Assembly: GCA_001516065.1 (NCBI GenBank)
Contig: LOEV01000110.1
Location: forward strand, 1 to 54,267
From: Alphaproteobacteria bacterium BRH_c36
GTDB taxonomy: Bacteria; Pseudomonadota; Alphaproteobacteria; Rhizobiales; Hyphomicrobiaceae
Length of the DNA: 54,267 nucleotides
Direction: 5' to 3'
Numbering within the stretch: the first letter of the stretch is position 1; every line of letters starts with the position of its first letter. Positions 18,395 to 28,670 of this stretch are shown one piece after another. Position numbers and translations under genes: made by a program. The notes beneath the pieces were generated by a model, which did no database searches, was not told where the DNA came from, and saw only the letters and a list, made by a program, of their open reading frames with translations.

Positions 18395-19255
18395 ATGCGG
18401 AGCGCACCAGATATACAGATGTCACAAACTGAGCAGGTAATTACGGGAATGGATTCCGAACTCGAAGACAACGATATCATTCTTTACGACGCGAAGGCGT
18501 TCGAAGGGATGCGGAAAGCCGGGCAGCTGGCGGCGATGGCGCTCGACATGATGGTCGAGCACGTGCGTCCAGGCGTTTCGACCGAGGAACTCGATGCCCT
18601 GGCGATGGAATTTGCCACGCAACACGGCGCCATTCCCGCTCCACTCAACTACCGCGGGTTTCCGAAGGCCATCTGCACGTCGGTCAACCATGTTGTGTGC
18701 CATGGAATTCCGGGACCGAAGCCGCTGCGCGAGGGCGATATCGTCAATATCGACGTTACCCTGATCGTCGATGGTTGGCATGGCGATACCAGCCGGATGT
18801 ATACAGTCGGGGAAGTGGCCAGAAAAGCCGAACGCCTGATCGAGGTGACCTATGAAGCGCTTATGCGTGGCATCGCGGCGGTAAAGCCGGGCAACACGAC
18901 CGGCCATATCGGTGCGGCAATCCAGAAGTTCGCCGAGGTCGAACGCTGCAGCGTCGTTCGAGAGTTCTGCGGACACGGTCTCGGCCGGAGATTCCACGAG
19001 AGGCCGAACATTCTTCATTACGGCGTGGAGGGTGAGGGCGTCCTCCTGAAGCCAGGGATGATTTTCACCATAGAACCGATGATCAACCTCGGCCGTGCAC
19101 CGGTGAAAGTTCTGCCGGACGGCTGGACAGCGGTCACGCGCGACCGGCAGCTGTCGGCGCAATTTGAACACTCGGTGGGTGTGACGGAAGATGGCTGTGA
19201 GGTTTTCACGTTCTCGCCGAAGGGTTATCACTGTCCGCCTTACGCTGTTGGCTGA
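18395..19255 (+). CDS. map: Methionine aminopeptidase, type I
   Basis: Map removes the initiator methionine from nascent proteins. The five metal ligands are all present and keep the spacing of the E. coli enzyme with a constant offset of 23: D120, D131, H194, E227 and E258. Protein length is 286 with this start. GGAG directly abuts the ATG at 18395, which is too close for a good ribosome binding site; in-frame ATGs at 18419 and 18449 are alternatives, and 18449 would give an N-terminus nearer the E. coli length. It is followed by radC about 60 bases on, a common pairing in relatives, where sfsA often lies between. Confidence 0.95.
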   Translation: MRSAPDIQMSQTEQVITGMDSELEDNDIILYDAKAFEGMRKAGQLAAMALDMMVEHVRPGVSTEELDALAMEFATQHGAIPAPLNYRGFPKAICTSVNHVVCHGIPGPKPLREGDIVNIDVTLIVDGWHGDTSRMYTVGEVARKAERLIEVTYEALMRGIAAVKPGNTTGHIGAAIQKFAEVERCSVVREFCGHGLGRRFHERPNILHYGVEGEGVLLKPGMIFTIEPMINLGRAPVKVLPDGWTAVTRDRQLSAQFEHSVGVTEDGCEVFTFSPKGYHCPPYAVG

Positions 19256-19314
19256 AGGCTGCGCTTCACTGGGGCCGGCCCGGGCCCGCATGCCGCTTCG
19301 CTAATCTGGGGTCC

Positions 19315-20127
19315 GTGTCGCGAATGGCCGAGTTCGAAAAGAGCAGGATGGTCCGGCAGCGGACGGGCGGGATGTCCGAAGCCGTTGCGCCAGGTGGCGA
19401 GGCTGCGCCTCCAGAAGAAGGGCAGGCTGGACAGATTTCTCTGTTCGAGGCGAGCGCACCAACCCACAACGGTCATCGCCAGCGGCTGCGGGACAGGTTT
19501 CTCGCCGATGGCGGCGAAGCGATGCCCGATTACGAGCTCCTGGAACTGGTGTTGTTTGCTGCGTTCTCACGCAAGGACACAAAGGATCTTGCCAAGCGAC
19601 TCATCGCGCGCTTCGGATCGTTCGCCGAAGTGATCAGTGCACCGGCGCCGCGGCTGAAAGAGGTCAAGGACGTCGGTGACGCGGTGGTCGCGCAGTTGAC
19701 GATCGTGCGGGCCGCAGCCCAGCGTCTGGCGAAGTCGAACGTGATCTTGCGGCCGGTGCTTTCTTCATGGGCGCAGGTGCTCGATTATATCCGCTCTGCC
19801 CAGGCCTACGAGCACAAGGAGCTGTTCCGGATCCTGTTCCTCGACAAGAAGAACCGGCTGATCGCCGATGAAGTCCAGGGCAAGGGAACCGTCGACCATA
19901 CGCCCGTCTATGTGCGCGAAGTCGTGAAGCGGGCGCTTGAGCTTTCTTCGACCGCCATCATCCTGGTGCACAATCATCCTTCCGGCGATCCGACGCCCTC
20001 GAAGGCGGATGTCGATATGACCCGTCTCATCGTCGAAGCTGGAAAGCCGCTCGGCGTCTCAGTTCACGATCACATTATTGTCGGCCGGGAAGGCCACGTC
20101 AGCATGCGGTCGAAGAGGTTGATCTGA
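19315..20127 (+). CDS. radC: RadC family protein (JAB/MPN metal-binding domain)
   Basis: RadC (UPF0758) proteins have an N-terminal helix-hairpin-helix-like region (here around residues 55-130, with [15 protein letters not shown]) and a C-terminal JAB domain. The metal motif H-x-H-x7-S-x2-D reads [18 protein letters not shown]. The old link to DNA repair is doubtful, and the biochemical role is not known. The start is uncertain: GTG at 19315, or ATG at 19324 or 19348, since the first 40 residues are not conserved. The stop overlaps the next gene's ATG (TGATG), indicating coupling to the hydrolase. Confidence 0.92.
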   Translation: MSRMAEFEKSRMVRQRTGGMSEAVAPGGEAAPPEEGQAGQISLFEASAPTHNGHRQRLRDRFLADGGEAMPDYELLELVLFAAFSRKDTKDLAKRLIARFGSFAEVISAPAPRLKEVKDVGDAVVAQLTIVRAAAQRLAKSNVILRPVLSSWAQVLDYIRSAQAYEHKELFRILFLDKKNRLIADEVQGKGTVDHTPVYVREVVKRALELSSTAIILVHNHPSGDPTPSKADVDMTRLIVEAGKPLGVSVHDHIIVGREGHVSMRSKRLI

Positions 20128-21122
20128 TGAGCCGGATGGAGCGTCTGCCGCGCACGGGGGTGCGTCGCCGGGCGGCTTTGCCGGCTGGAACCTATATTCC
20201 TCTCGGCACGATGGCACCCCGGCACGATTATGGGCTGTTAAGCCGCAAAGCCCCGGCGCTCGCCGGAGACCTGGCGTTTCGCCGCTTCTGCGTTCCGCGA
20301 TTTTCCGAGTACCGAACCCGCGACCATCCGCTCCTCGTAGCCCGGGCCCGGCATCATCTGCGCGACGCAAAGGTGACCCGGCTGATGACCCGCGTCGGGG
20401 AAGTTGCAACTTACGAATTGCTGCCCGACCCGAGGACCGATGGAGGCTTGCCGGGCAGCATTCTCGTGGTGCATGGCTGGACCAGCGAAGCTTCGTTCAT
20501 GTCGGCGCTGGCCGAGCCGCTGCGGCGCAGCGGGTTTCGCGTCGTGCTGGCTGACTGTCCGGCGCATGGGCGCAGCCGGGGCGAGCGCACGAACCTCGTA
20601 GCCTGCGCGCAGGCGATGGTCCAGGTGACGGATGAGTTCGGTCCATTCAACGGGATCGTCGCCCACTCGATGGGCGCGCTGGCCGCCCTGATGGCGGGGG
20701 CAGGCGAGCGGCCGCTGACCCATCCGGTGGTTTTCGACAAGTACTGTCTAATCGCGGCTCCCAACAAGTTTTCGGAGGTGACGAACCGTTTCGCGGACCG
20801 TCTTGGGGTTTCCGTTCGCGCGCGGCGTCAGTTCGAGCGGCAACTTGAGCGGATCTCGCATATGCCGATGCAGGCTTTCTGCGGCGAACGCTTCTTGGCG
20901 ATCGTGCGAAGGCCGGCGCTGGTCATCCATTCAAAGGACGACCACGAGGTGCCATTCCACAATGCAATAGAGCTGACCGAATCCTCGAATGGGGTAACGC
21001 TACTTGCCTTGGAGGGACTGGGGCATCGAAGGGTGCTCTACGCGCCGCCCGTTGTAAGGGCCGTCGTCGGGTTTTTTCGCGATGGGGCGGCCCCCCCGGG
21101 GTCAACAAACCATGCAGTATGA
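20127..21122 (+). CDS. Alpha/beta hydrolase
   Basis: The 331-residue protein has an alpha/beta hydrolase fold. The oxyanion region is VVHGWTSEASFM, the nucleophile elbow is AHSMGA (Ser), a late Asp lies in SKDDHEVP, and the catalytic His is in GLGHRRVL. About 100 N-terminal residues before the fold are Arg-rich and unlike a signal peptide. It overlaps the radC stop by one base, so the two genes are probably translated together. The substrate is unknown. Confidence 0.85.
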   Translation: MSRMERLPRTGVRRRAALPAGTYIPLGTMAPRHDYGLLSRKAPALAGDLAFRRFCVPRFSEYRTRDHPLLVARARHHLRDAKVTRLMTRVGEVATYELLPDPRTDGGLPGSILVVHGWTSEASFMSALAEPLRRSGFRVVLADCPAHGRSRGERTNLVACAQAMVQVTDEFGPFNGIVAHSMGALAALMAGAGERPLTHPVVFDKYCLIAAPNKFSEVTNRFADRLGVSVRARRQFERQLERISHMPMQAFCGERFLAIVRRPALVIHSKDDHEVPFHNAIELTESSNGVTLLALEGLGHRRVLYAPPVVRAVVGFFRDGAAPPGSTNHAV

Positions 21123-21256
21123 CGCCCGCCGATCGGCGAACTCGATTCTGCGGGCGGGACGGCCTATATCTGTTGCGAAAAAACGAATCGCGGCCGGTTG
21201 GATGTGATTCCTGGCAACTTCACCACGGGCCGCGCATTGCGGCGACCGAAGGATAA

Positions 21257-22228
<972 letters not shown>

Positions 22229-22231
22229 GGC

Positions 22232-22263
22232 GCGAGGGCGAACACTGCGCCGCCCTCGCTTTA
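22232..22263 (+). terminator. Terminator after trxB
   Basis: Nine-base arms GCGAGGGCG and CGCCCTCGC enclose a ten-base loop just after the trxB stop. Only TTTA follows, so it may be a weak terminator. Confidence 0.55.
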
Positions 22264-22268
22264 GGTCG

Positions 22269-22553
22269 TCAGCGTGAGCATTCGGGAAGTGACAGCAAGT
22301 TGTTTTGGGACTCGCCATCTGCTTCTGTTGTCAGGTATTTGTTTCCATAGCGGCTGATACGGATGATTACCTCAACTCGGACACGTCCTTGCTCAACCCA
22401 GAAATTGTCATGTCCAGGTAATTCAACCCAGGCAATCGCATCTGGTTGACTCATTTTCCACCTCGTGCCATCGGCATTGACGCCGCCGACATGAGTTATG
22501 CGCTCATGTGGATCATACCGATCAATTTTGTTGATGCACGTGATTCTGGGCAT
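22269..22553 (-). CDS. DUF3892 domain protein
   Basis: This small protein of 94 residues matches the DUF3892 pattern: ITCINKIDRYDPHERITHVGG near the start, a WKMSQPDAIAWVE middle, and a final segment with YLTTEADGESQNNLLSLPEC. The family has no assigned function. The ATG at 22553 has GGAG about six bases upstream on the coding strand; a longer frame to 22691 has no such site. The gene and its divergent neighbour lie between trxB and lysR in lower-GC DNA, which suggests a small accessory insertion. Confidence 0.75.
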   Translation of the reverse strand: MPRITCINKIDRYDPHERITHVGGVNADGTRWKMSQPDAIAWVELPGHDNFWVEQGRVRVEVIIRISRYGNKYLTTEADGESQNNLLSLPECSR

Positions 22554-22802
22554 TTTTCTCTCCATCGTGAAAAAATAGATGGAGGAGATGCCTCGACCAA
22601 CGAATCCAGCTTGTGCTATGATTCGTTTGTCGTGATCGGCGAGGCACCCCCTCAGCTCGGTCGCAATGCAGGGCTGATCGTGTTGGCGCACGGTCGGCCC
22701 TTTTTCTTTACGACGAATTTACCATAGTCGGTGAGGATAGTAGGCGCAAGTGGGGTTTTCGCTTACGCTGCCATCTAATATACGCCCTTCAGGTTACGTA
22801 TC

Positions 22803-23204
22803 ATGTCGCGAGTTGAAAGGTTAGAGCGCCTAATTGGCGACACCGCTCGGCGCCTCGAGAGGGCTGAGAAAGAGGTTGCAAAGATTCGAAACGAATTGCT
22901 CGAACTTCGCACCAAGCTCAACGATGCCCGTGCACAACAACAGCAACTCGATTTGCCCTTCGAAAAACGAGGCCGCCGGCCTTCGGAAAAATGGTCGGCC
23001 GTTCTGAACTTTATGCTATTGCGCAGCCCTAATCCCGTGAGCATTGACGAGATATTGCAGTTTGCGTCGGAGAATGACCTCGACATTACTCGGGCGTCGA
23101 CGAGAGCACAGCTACATCACTACGTTCAACGCGGAATATTGGAGAGGCTTGGTGATGGCTTATATGCTCCTACCTTTCTCACAAAGGGGTTCTGCGACTA
23201 TTAG
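22803..23204 (+). CDS. Hypothetical protein: coiled coil plus winged-helix-like domain
   Basis: I recognise no named family for this 133-residue protein. Residues 1-50 form a strongly charged heptad pattern (coiled coil, VERLERLIGDTARRLERAEK). A basic linker (KRGRRPSEK) follows, and then a C-terminal domain with helical segments and a GDGLYAP turn near the end, typical of winged-helix DNA-binding folds. A sequence-specific or replication/toxin-regulating role is possible, but this is inference. It is divergent from the DUF3892 gene, with 249 bases between them where a TAATAT near 22776 could be a -10 element. Confidence 0.6.
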   Translation: MSRVERLERLIGDTARRLERAEKEVAKIRNELLELRTKLNDARAQQQQLDLPFEKRGRRPSEKWSAVLNFMLLRSPNPVSIDEILQFASENDLDITRASTRAQLHHYVQRGILERLGDGLYAPTFLTKGFCDY

Positions 23205-23283
23205 GGTTGTTATGCGGTCGCTTCCAATCTGACAGTGTTGAGGCTCAGCGCACCACTGAAGCTTATTTGCGGGACGCCAGCGA

Positions 23284-24174
23284 ATGGATTGGGACAAGCT
23301 ACGTATCTTCCATGCCGCAGCGGAGGCCGGCAGCTTCACGCACGCCGGCGAGGCTCTAAATATGAGCCAGTCGGCGGTCAGCCGGCAAGTTGCCGCGCTC
23401 GAGCGCGATTTGAAGCAGTCGCTGTTTCACCGGCACGCGCGCGGCCTCGTGCTGACCGAGCAGGGGGAAATCCTCTACGGCACGGTCGTCGAAGTGATGA
23501 ACAAGCTGCACACCGCCGAAACGCTTCTCGCCGATACCGCGACGAAGCCGACGGGCGAACTGCGGATCACCGCGCCGCTGGGGCTTGGAACCGTCTGGGC
23601 GACGCAGCGCATCAGTGAATTCCAGGCGCTTTATCCGGATGTCAACGTGGAGTTGATCCTCAACGACGACCAGATAGATATTGCCATGCGGGCGGCCGAC
23701 GTCGCGATCTGGACGGGCGAGCCCGATCAGCCCGACCTGATACGACGGCTTCTTTTCCGGGTGTGCGTCAGGGTTTATGCATCAACGGGATATGTGCGCA
23801 AATTCGGCGCGCCGGTGACGCTCGACGATCTCGACCGGCATCGCATCGTGTCCTACAGCGGGCGGCCCGCGGTTCACCTGCAGCCGATCACCTGGCTGGA
23901 AACGGCGGGACGCGCAGAGGGAAGTCCAAGGCATCCGGTATTCCGGGTCAACAGCGTGATTGCGCTGAAATATGCGATCCAGTCGGGAATCGGCGTCGGA
24001 ATGCTGCCCGAATACATGACCGAAGGGGAATCCGACCTCGTGCCTGTACTCGAAGACGCCGAGAGCCCTTCGCTCGACGTCCTGTTCGTCTACCCCGAGG
24101 AGCTGAAAACCTCGAAAAAGGTTCACGTACTGCGCGATTTTCTCGTTTCCCAGGCGCGCCAGCGCAAGCATTGA
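23284..24174 (+). CDS. LysR family transcriptional regulator
   Basis: The 296-residue protein has the N-terminal LysR winged helix-turn-helix (DKLRIFHAAAEAGSFTHAGE, with MSQSAVSRQVAALE as recognition helix) and a C-terminal substrate-binding domain (ELRITAPLGLGTVWATQ onward). Regulators of this kind next to trxB are frequent in Hyphomicrobiales; the regulated genes are not known. It starts 80 bases after the winged-helix gene. Confidence 0.93.
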   Translation: MDWDKLRIFHAAAEAGSFTHAGEALNMSQSAVSRQVAALERDLKQSLFHRHARGLVLTEQGEILYGTVVEVMNKLHTAETLLADTATKPTGELRITAPLGLGTVWATQRISEFQALYPDVNVELILNDDQIDIAMRAADVAIWTGEPDQPDLIRRLLFRVCVRVYASTGYVRKFGAPVTLDDLDRHRIVSYSGRPAVHLQPITWLETAGRAEGSPRHPVFRVNSVIALKYAIQSGIGVGMLPEYMTEGESDLVPVLEDAESPSLDVLFVYPEELKTSKKVHVLRDFLVSQARQRKH

Positions 24175-24327
24175 GCGCGTCGGGTTGACCTACCTTGCCT
24201 TGCCCGGCCGCAATTGGCCGGCAGTCACGAGTGACGTCCCCCGTCGCAGTTGATTGCGAAGTTGGTGCGACGGGGCTATCTAGACAGCAGCAATTCCGGA
24301 ACCAGCAAGAAACGGACCGCTTCGTTC

Positions 24328-25740
24328 ATGGCCAAAACGCTTTACGACAAGATCTTCGATGACCACACGGTCGACCGGCAGGACGACGGCACCTGCGTTC
24401 TGTATATCGACCGCCACCTTGTGCACGAGGTGACCAGCCCGCAGGCTTTTGAGGGGTTGCGGATGGCCGGGCGCAAAGTGCGCGCGCCGCAAAAGACACT
24501 GGCTGTCGTCGATCACAACGTGCCGACCACGGACCGCTCGCACGGCATCGAAGATCCGGAAAGCGCGTTGCAGGTCGAGACGCTGGCGACGAACGCGAGC
24601 GAATTCGGCATCGAATACTTCAACGAACTCGACGAGCGGCAGGGCATCGTCCACGTCGTCGGGCCGGAGCAAGGCTTCACGCTGCCCGGTACGACGATCG
24701 TCTGCGGTGACAGCCATACCTCGACGCACGGCGCATTCGGGGCGCTCGCGCACGGCATCGGAACCTCCGAAGTCGAGCACGTCCTGGCAACGCAGACGCT
24801 GGTGCAGAAAAAGGCCAAGAACATGCGCGTCGTCGTCGACGGCAAGTTGCCTGAAGGCGTCTCGGCGAAGGACATCATCCTGGCGATCATCGGTGAGATC
24901 GGCACGGCCGGGGGCACCGGCTATGTGATCGAATATGCTGGTGAAGCGATCCGGGACCTCTCGATGGAGGGCCGGATGACAGTCTGCAACATGACCATTG
25001 AAGCCGGCGCGCGGGCCGGCATGATCGCGCCCGACGAGAAGACGTTCGCGTTCCTCAAAGGCCGGCCGAAGGCTCCCAAGGGTGCTGCCTGGGACATGGC
25101 GATGAAGTACTGGGAGAGCCTGCACAGCGATGAAGATGCGCACTTCGACAAGGAAATTCACCTTGATGCGGCGTCCCTGCCGCCGACGCTGACGTGGGGA
25201 ACTTCGCCTGAAGACGTCGTTTCGATCGGCGGCGTGGTGCCGGATCCGGCTGCGGTGGAAGACGAGAACAAGCGCGCATCCATGGTGCGGGCACTGGATT
25301 ACATGGGTCTGAAACCGGGAACGAAAATCACCGAGATCCCGCTCGACGTCGTGTGGATCGGTTCATGCACCAACGGGCGGATCGAGGACCTGCGCGAAGT
25401 CGCCGCCATCGTCGAAGACCACAAGGTTTCCGATACGCTCGACTACGCGATGATCGTGCCGGGCTCGGGCCTCGTCAAAGCGCAGGCCGAAGCCGAAGGG
25501 CTCGACAAAATCTTCATCGAAGCCGGCTTCCAGTGGCGCGAGCCCGGCTGTTCCATGTGCCTTGGCATGAACCCCGACCAGTTGAAGCCGGGCCAGCGTT
25601 GCGCCTCCACGTCGAACCGCAACTTCGAAGGCCGCCAGGGCTTCAAGGGGCGTACGCATCTGGTGTCGCCGAAAATGGCGGCAGCGGCTGCGCTCGAAGG
25701 CCATTTCGTCGATATCCGGAGCTGGCGGCCGAGCGATTGA
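24328..25740 (+). CDS. leuC: 3-isopropylmalate dehydratase large subunit
   Basis: LeuC with LeuD isomerises 2-isopropylmalate to 3-isopropylmalate in leucine synthesis. The 470-residue protein begins with the family N-terminus [15 protein letters not shown] and carries the [4Fe-4S] ligand cysteines in GSCTNGR and in the later CSMCLGMN pair. I used the ATG at 24328; a TTG 26 codons upstream extends into non-conserved sequence. LeuD is not in this window. A cyclic-nucleotide-binding gene follows 43 bases later. Confidence 0.96.
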   Translation: MAKTLYDKIFDDHTVDRQDDGTCVLYIDRHLVHEVTSPQAFEGLRMAGRKVRAPQKTLAVVDHNVPTTDRSHGIEDPESALQVETLATNASEFGIEYFNELDERQGIVHVVGPEQGFTLPGTTIVCGDSHTSTHGAFGALAHGIGTSEVEHVLATQTLVQKKAKNMRVVVDGKLPEGVSAKDIILAIIGEIGTAGGTGYVIEYAGEAIRDLSMEGRMTVCNMTIEAGARAGMIAPDEKTFAFLKGRPKAPKGAAWDMAMKYWESLHSDEDAHFDKEIHLDAASLPPTLTWGTSPEDVVSIGGVVPDPAAVEDENKRASMVRALDYMGLKPGTKITEIPLDVVWIGSCTNGRIEDLREVAAIVEDHKVSDTLDYAMIVPGSGLVKAQAEAEGLDKIFIEAGFQWREPGCSMCLGMNPDQLKPGQRCASTSNRNFEGRQGFKGRTHLVSPKMAAAAALEGHFVDIRSWRPSD

Positions 25741-25783
25741 GACGGCGTTGCGGCCGCCGCCACTCTGAATGGAGTGCCTTGAG

Positions 25784-26179
25784 ATGTCGCGAGGACCGAT
25801 TGATTTCGACAAGCTGCACCGTGACGGCGTGCCGTTCGCGAGTTTTCAGGCTGGGGAAAAGGTCTTCCTTGCCGATGAAGCGGGCGATGCGATGTACGTC
25901 GTGCGCTCGGGGCTGGTCGACATCCTGATGTTTGGGCGCGTACTTGAGACGGTGGGGCCGGGCGGCATCTTCGGCGAGATGTCGTTGATCGACGAGAACC
26001 CGCGCAGCGCGGCGGCACTGGTTGCTTCCAATGCGGAGGTTGCGATCTTGAGCCGGGCGGAATTTCTCGCCCAGATCATGGTCGATCCGAAATTCGCTCT
26101 CTACGTCCTGCAGGTGATGGCGCAGCGGCTGCGCCGCCTTGACGATGCTATCGCGGCCAAGGGCGGCGACGAACCGTAG
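25784..26179 (+). CDS. Cyclic nucleotide-binding domain protein
   Basis: The 131-residue protein is almost entirely one cNMP-binding domain, with the phosphate-binding cassette around FGEMSLIDENPRSAAAL. It has no helix-turn-helix, so it is not a Crp-type regulator itself. Whether it binds cAMP or cGMP, or neither, cannot be told. GGAG lies nine bases before the ATG at 25784. It follows leuC closely and converges with the response-regulator gene. Confidence 0.88.
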   Translation: MSRGPIDFDKLHRDGVPFASFQAGEKVFLADEAGDAMYVVRSGLVDILMFGRVLETVGPGGIFGEMSLIDENPRSAAALVASNAEVAILSRAEFLAQIMVDPKFALYVLQVMAQRLRRLDDAIAAKGGDEP

Positions 26180-26203
26180 CCGTCATCATCATAGACGGGT
26201 GCA

Positions 26204-26890
26204 TCAAGGGATGAGCTTGTAGCCGCCGGTTTCGGTGACAAGAAGCTCGGCGTTGGAGGGATCTTTCTCGATCTTCTGGCGCAACCTGTAAATGTGCGTT
26301 TCCAGGGTGTGGGTGGTGACGCCGGCGTTGTAACCCCAGACTTCGTGCAGCAGCACGTCGCGGGTGATGACTTTTTCGCCTGAACGATAGAGAAACTTGA
26401 GGATCGAGGTTTCCTTTTCCGTCAGGCGGATTTTGCCGCCATTCTCGTCGACGAGAAGTTTGGACGCCGGCTTGAACGTGTAGGGCCCGATCGTGAAGAC
26501 GGCGTCTTCAGATTGTTCGTGCTGGCGCAATTGCGCGCGGATGCGTGCCAGCAGCACGGCGAACTTGAATGGCTTGGTGACGTAGTCGTTGGCGCCTGCG
26601 TCGAGACCGAGGATCTGGTCGGCATCCGATTCGTTGCCGGTGAGCATGATGATCGGGCTTTTGAAACCTGACTTGCGCAGGATTTTCACCGCCTCGCGGC
26701 CATCCATGTCGGGCAGGCCGACATCGAAGAGGACAAGATCGTGGTGTTCGGCCTTGGCGGTCTCGATGCCACGCCCGGCGGCGTCGGCTACCGTGACTTC
26801 GAACTCGTCGTGCAATGCCAGTTGGTCCCTCAGGGAATCGCGGAGGTCATCATCGTCATCCACGATCAGGATTTTGCGGACATTGCTCAT
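26204..26890 (-). CDS. OmpR-family response regulator, CenR-like
   Basis: The 228-residue protein has a receiver domain with the acidic pocket (VDDDDD) and phospho-acceptor D56 in LFDVGLPDMDG, then an OmpR-type winged helix (LTEKETSILKFLYR to TLETHIYRLRQKIE). The N-terminus and context, next to a YkuD-type gene, recall CenR, an essential cell-envelope regulator of Caulobacter. That identity is tentative. No histidine kinase is adjacent. The ATG at 26890 begins at the receiver; the upstream open frame is not conserved. Confidence 0.9.
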   Translation of the reverse strand: MSNVRKILIVDDDDDLRDSLRDQLALHDEFEVTVADAAGRGIETAKAEHHDLVLFDVGLPDMDGREAVKILRKSGFKSPIIMLTGNESDADQILGLDAGANDYVTKPFKFAVLLARIRAQLRQHEQSEDAVFTIGPYTFKPASKLLVDENGGKIRLTEKETSILKFLYRSGEKVITRDVLLHEVWGYNAGVTTHTLETHIYRLRQKIEKDPSNAELLVTETGGYKLIP

Positions 26891-27076
26891 TTCGTCGTCG
26901 CTCCAGACAGTGCTTCGTCGTCGCAGCTTGTTATCTAGCACGGGTTCGTTGCAACACCATAGGGCATGGGATTTGTTAACCCACAGCAGCGGGTTAAAAC
27001 GATATCGTGTCAAGCTATCAGGCAGGGTGGTGTTTGGCTCAGGTTCGGGCGGGCCGCAATCGGGGCTGGGCACACG

Positions 27077-27604
27077 ATGAGACACATCTACGTCAACAGG
27101 CTTCCGGGCCGGCACACCCTGGGAATCGTCAAGGCGGGCCATCTGAAGCTGCGGTGCGCGCTGGGGCGGTCAGGCATCGCGACATTCAAGCGCGAAGGAG
27201 ACGGGGCCTCGCCGCGCGGGGTGTGGCCGCTGCGGCAGGCGTTATATCGTGCCGACCGGCGTGGTAACCGGCCGGCGACGATGTTGCCGGTCAGGGCGCT
27301 GCGTCCCGATGATGGCTGGTGCGATGCGCCGTTCGACAGTAACTACAACCGGTCCGTGCGCCATCCTTATCGCGCGAGCGCGGAGCGGATGTGGAGGAGT
27401 GACCAGCTCTACGACCTCGTCATAGTTGTCGGCCACAATGACCGGCCGCGCGTGCAGGGTGCGGGCAGCGCCATTTTCGTTCACGTGGCAAGCGAGAGCG
27501 GCGGCGGCTTGAAGCCGACGGAGGGTTGCATCGCGCTGCGGCTTTCCGACTTGCGGCGTCTAGTGGCGATGATCGAGCCACGCACGCGTCTGCACATCGG
27601 CTGA
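27077..27604 (+). CDS. L,D-transpeptidase (YkuD-like) family protein
   Basis: The 175-residue protein matches alphaproteobacterial YkuD-like proteins. The catalytic region reads LYDLVIVVGHND, FVHVASESGGG and TEGCIALRLSDL, with Cys in TEGC as the presumed nucleophile. Typical YkuD enzymes have S/T-H-G-C, so T-E-G-C is a variant. No signal peptide is seen with the ATG at 27077, and the upstream 37 codons do not give one either. If active it would cross-link or trim peptidoglycan, or anchor proteins to it. It is divergent from the CenR-like regulator. Confidence 0.75.
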   Translation: MRHIYVNRLPGRHTLGIVKAGHLKLRCALGRSGIATFKREGDGASPRGVWPLRQALYRADRRGNRPATMLPVRALRPDDGWCDAPFDSNYNRSVRHPYRASAERMWRSDQLYDLVIVVGHNDRPRVQGAGSAIFVHVASESGGGLKPTEGCIALRLSDLRRLVAMIEPRTRLHIG

Positions 27605-27654
27605 CAGCGATGCGTTGTGGGTGCGAAAGTAACCGCCAAACGGCGGCGAAACGA

Positions 27655-27686
27655 AAACAGCCCGCGACACTCGTTGCGGGCTGTTT
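27655..27686. terminator. Bidirectional terminator between the YkuD-like gene and rplS
   Basis: Arms AAACAGCCCGC and GCGGGCTGTTT form an eleven-pair perfect stem, placed between two convergent genes. The AAA and TTT ends give short U-runs on either strand. Confidence 0.85.
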
Positions 27687-27713
27687 CGGATTGCGGCGGG
27701 CCGTCCGGCTGAT

Positions 27714-28403
27714 TTATTCGGAAGCTTTCGCTTCTGCAGCAGCCTTTGCGGCTTCTTCAGCTTCGGCGGTTGCTGCGGCTTCGGCAGCAGCTGATTCGGC
27801 GATGAGGTTCTGTGCCTGTCCGACCCAGTCCTGCTTTTCAATCTGTCCGTCGAGGTTGAGAAAATCGTCCAGGTTGGCGATGTCGTCGTCGGAGAAGTTG
27901 GCGATCTGCTCCAGCTTAACGCAGTTGAGCTGTTTCAAGCGGGAGAGCAACTGCTCATCGATGCCCTTGATCTGGCTGAGATCGTCGGGCTGGCCCCTCT
28001 GCTTCTTGAAGCCTTTCCAAGCTGCGTTGAGGCGGCGGGCGCGGGCATCCGTACGCTCGGCGATACGCGCGGAACGGCCACGGCGACCACGCAGGTAGTA
28101 GAGCTTGGCGCGGCGGACACGGCCGCGACGGACGACTTCGATTTCTGCGATCAGCGGCGAATAGATCGGGAATACGCGCTCGACGCCTTCGCCATAGGAG
28201 ATCTTGCGGACGGTGAAGTTCTCGTTGAGGCCGCTGCCGGCACGCGAGATGACGACGCCTTCGTAGGCCTGAAGACGCTCGGTCTTGCCCTCAACGACCT
28301 TGACCATGACCTTCACGGTGTCGCCGGGGCCGAATTCTGGCACGCCGCGCTTGGCGGAAATGGCGCGCATCTGCTCTTGTTCGAGCTGTTGGATGATGTT
28401 CAT
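27714..28403 (-). CDS. rplS: Ribosomal protein bL19 with a C-terminal extension
   Basis: bL19 sits at the 30S-50S interface. Residues 1-115 are a normal L19 ([20 protein letters not shown] and [15 protein letters not shown]). The family is usually 115-145 residues, but this protein has 229. Residues 140-203 form a separate helical domain ([20 protein letters not shown], then [19 protein letters not shown] and [11 protein letters not shown]). It resembles the helix-hairpin-helix-like tail found on some bL21 and NuoE proteins of this order. An Ala/Glu-rich tail (204-229) ends it. A 267-base leader separates the gene from trmD upstream. Confidence 0.95.
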   Translation of the reverse strand: MNIIQQLEQEQMRAISAKRGVPEFGPGDTVKVMVKVVEGKTERLQAYEGVVISRAGSGLNENFTVRKISYGEGVERVFPIYSPLIAEIEVVRRGRVRRAKLYYLRGRRGRSARIAERTDARARRLNAAWKGFKKQRGQPDDLSQIKGIDEQLLSRLKQLNCVKLEQIANFSDDDIANLDDFLNLDGQIEKQDWVGQAQNLIAESAAAEAAATAEAEEAAKAAAEAKASE

Positions 28404-28670
28404 TGTTCTTGTTCCTCGATGCTTTCAAACAGCAGAGGAGCGCCGCCTACTATCCTTCTTTAAGGACGGGCACCGCTCGTGCAGCCCGCAAGGGGCAACC
28501 CATATCTGGGGAATTAGTGGGGTCATCTACCGCAAATCGAACAAGCTGTCGATGCTGTTTTTTGTTTGGCCTTCAGATGCCCAGCGCTTCGCGGCATCCG
28601 GCGCCGTATAATTCTCCGAGGCCTCCGGGTTCGAACTCTGCCAGGAACAGTTGTAGAACATCTCGAGAAG

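Noticed and set aside
28618-28640. GGTTCGAACTC resembling a tRNA T-loop between rplS and trmD
   Set aside because: The flanks do not pair as a T-stem on either strand and no acceptor or anticodon arm is present.
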